Of a DNA stretch of 64,000 nt, positions 63,206 to 64,000 are shown in pieces. The position numbers and the translations under genes were made by a program. The stretch's first letter is position 1; each line of letters begins with the position of its first letter. The DNA is taken from contig DDFC01000043.1 of NCBI GenBank assembly GCA_002336895.1, positions 27,446-91,445 on the forward strand, read 5' to 3'. Under the pieces are notes generated by a model, which worked only from the letters and a program-made list of their open reading frames with translations, was not told the origin of the DNA and ran no database searches. Origin of the DNA: Verrucomicrobiaceae bacterium UBA1938. GTDB lineage: Bacteria; Verrucomicrobiota; Verrucomicrobiia; Verrucomicrobiales; Verrucomicrobiaceae.

Positions 63206-63413
63206 TTCTCGGTCTAAACCTTTCTAAATTTTACTTTATTTATAGTAATTTTACAAACTTTTTGTTGCTTTGCCGCCTATGCTCGCGCTGCACCTCCGTG
63301 CAGAGGATTGATTTTCAACTGGGTCGCCGCACTCAGTGCCTATCGGAGGCAAACCCCGGCTTTACCTTCGTCGTCCGCCCGCTACCATCCGCGCTCCCTT
63401 TTCCCCAGCCATC

Positions 63414-64000
63414 ATGTCCGCCGTCCCCACCGCCGCCCAGATCCGCCAGAGCTTCCTCGATTTCTTCAAGGAGAAGCAGCACACCATCGTCCCCAGTGAC
63501 AACGTGGGCTACACCAGCCGCGACGGCGCACGCATCTTCACCAATGCGGGCATGAACCAGTTCGTCCCCATCTTCCTGGGCGAGCGCAGCGCAGACGTGG
63601 ACACCTGGCCCGGCGTCCTGCACAAAGGCCTGCCCACCCGCGCAGCGGACACTCAAAAATGCATCCGCGCCGGCGGCAAGCACAACGACCTGGAGGATGT
63701 GGGCCTGGACACCTACCACCACACCCTCTTTGAGATGCTGGGAAACTGGTCCTTCGGCGACTACTTCAAAAAAGAGGCCATCTCCTGGGCCTGGGAGCTG
63801 GTCATTGAGCGCTGGAAGTTCCCGCCCACCCGCGTCTTCGCCACCATCTACCAGCCGGACAAGTCCAAGAACGACCCCGCCGAGCGCGATCAGGAAGCCT
63901 GGGACATCTGGGCCGAAAAATTCCGCAGCATCGGCCTCGATCCTGAGATCCACATCGTCAACGGCAACAAGAAGGACAACTTCTGGATGATGGGCGACAC
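63414..64000 (+). CDS. alaS: Alanyl-tRNA synthetase (N-terminal part, window end)
   Basis: The 195 visible residues include the class II catalytic entry of AlaS: IRQSFLDFFKEKQHTIVPS, FTNAGMNQFVPIFLG, and HNDLEDVGLDTYHHTLFEMLGNWSFGDYF (residue blocks of about 10 to 20). The enzyme charges tRNA-Ala. The start at 63414 has no strong ribosome-binding site. The gene continues past the window. Confidence 0.97.
   Translation, partial: MSAVPTAAQIRQSFLDFFKEKQHTIVPSDNVGYTSRDGARIFTNAGMNQFVPIFLGERSADVDTWPGVLHKGLPTRAADTQKCIRAGGKHNDLEDVGLDTYHHTLFEMLGNWSFGDYFKKEAISWAWELVIERWKFPPTRVFATIYQPDKSKNDPAERDQEAWDIWAEKFRSIGLDPEIHIVNGNKKDNFWMMGD

Noticed and set aside
59495..63217. Plus-strand frames opposite the PSD1 gene
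   Set aside because: Gly/Ala-rich antisense shadows of a long GC-rich gene with recognised DUF1549/DUF1553 domains.

Overview
The window looks like a chromosomal segment of a Verrucomicrobiota bacterium, probably Verrucomicrobiaceae (Prosthecobacter/Verrucomicrobium-like). The signs are high GC, a PSD1-type planctomycete cytochrome c protein, two DUF1501 proteins, a PVC-type heme-binding dehydrogenase, DUF1080 and neutral-ceramidase-like secreted enzymes, a sialidase cluster, and weak or absent Shine-Dalgarno sequences on most host genes. This assignment is an inference from gene families; there is no rRNA in the window.

Region 1 (1 to about 15434) is the early-gene end of a Mu-like transposable prophage. 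A LexA/CI-type repressor (1559-2218, minus) faces a rightward early operon across a short operator. The operon holds about 25 closely packed genes: winged-helix and zinc-ribbon small proteins, MuA-like transposase (7731-9881), MuB-like ATPase (9922-11070), an adenine methylase and a Gam-like protein. The right terminus carries four regularly spaced repeats and ends inside codon 50 or so of a DUF899 gene. A 375-bp mini-transposon-like cassette with perfect 18-bp inverted repeats and an 8-bp target duplication sits in the operon. Left of the repressor are two minus-strand genes, a secreted protein and a holin-like/lipoprotein ORF that runs out of the window, so late genes probably lie off-window on the far side of the repressor, unlike in Mu.

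Region 2 (15.4-25 kb) has two coupled neutral-ceramidase-like genes, a DUF1501 Tat protein, an OpgH-type glucosyltransferase with a coupled membrane partner, a DEDDh exonuclease, a RAYT transposase framed by inverted REP blocks, and a secreted protein whose 3' end contains the terminator of the convergent icd gene.

Region 3 (25-40 kb) has monomeric isocitrate dehydrogenase, then a minus-strand glycan-degradation cluster (sialidase-SGNH fusion, DUF4838/CBM9/TPR protein, GH99-like-esterase fusion, secreted protein), a Sel1-repeat protein, an SDR and a DUF1080 protein, followed by a decayed Tn5/IS50-like element.

Region 4 (40-47 kb) has MmcQ/YjbR, an HTTM membrane protein with its partner, the pyruvate dehydrogenase operon E1beta-hicB-hicA-E2 with a strong terminator, and a sigma-70 family factor.

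Region 5 (47-64 kb) has a Golvesin-domain protein, a YcxB-like protein, the PVC heme-binding dehydrogenase, a GbsR/MarR regulator next to a three-gene membrane/DCC operon with matching operators, pdxH, hpt and a MoaD/ThiS protein, DUF1501, an autotransporter, an addiction module with a truncated ParE toxin, a large PSD1 protein, a pseudopilin, and the start of alaS.
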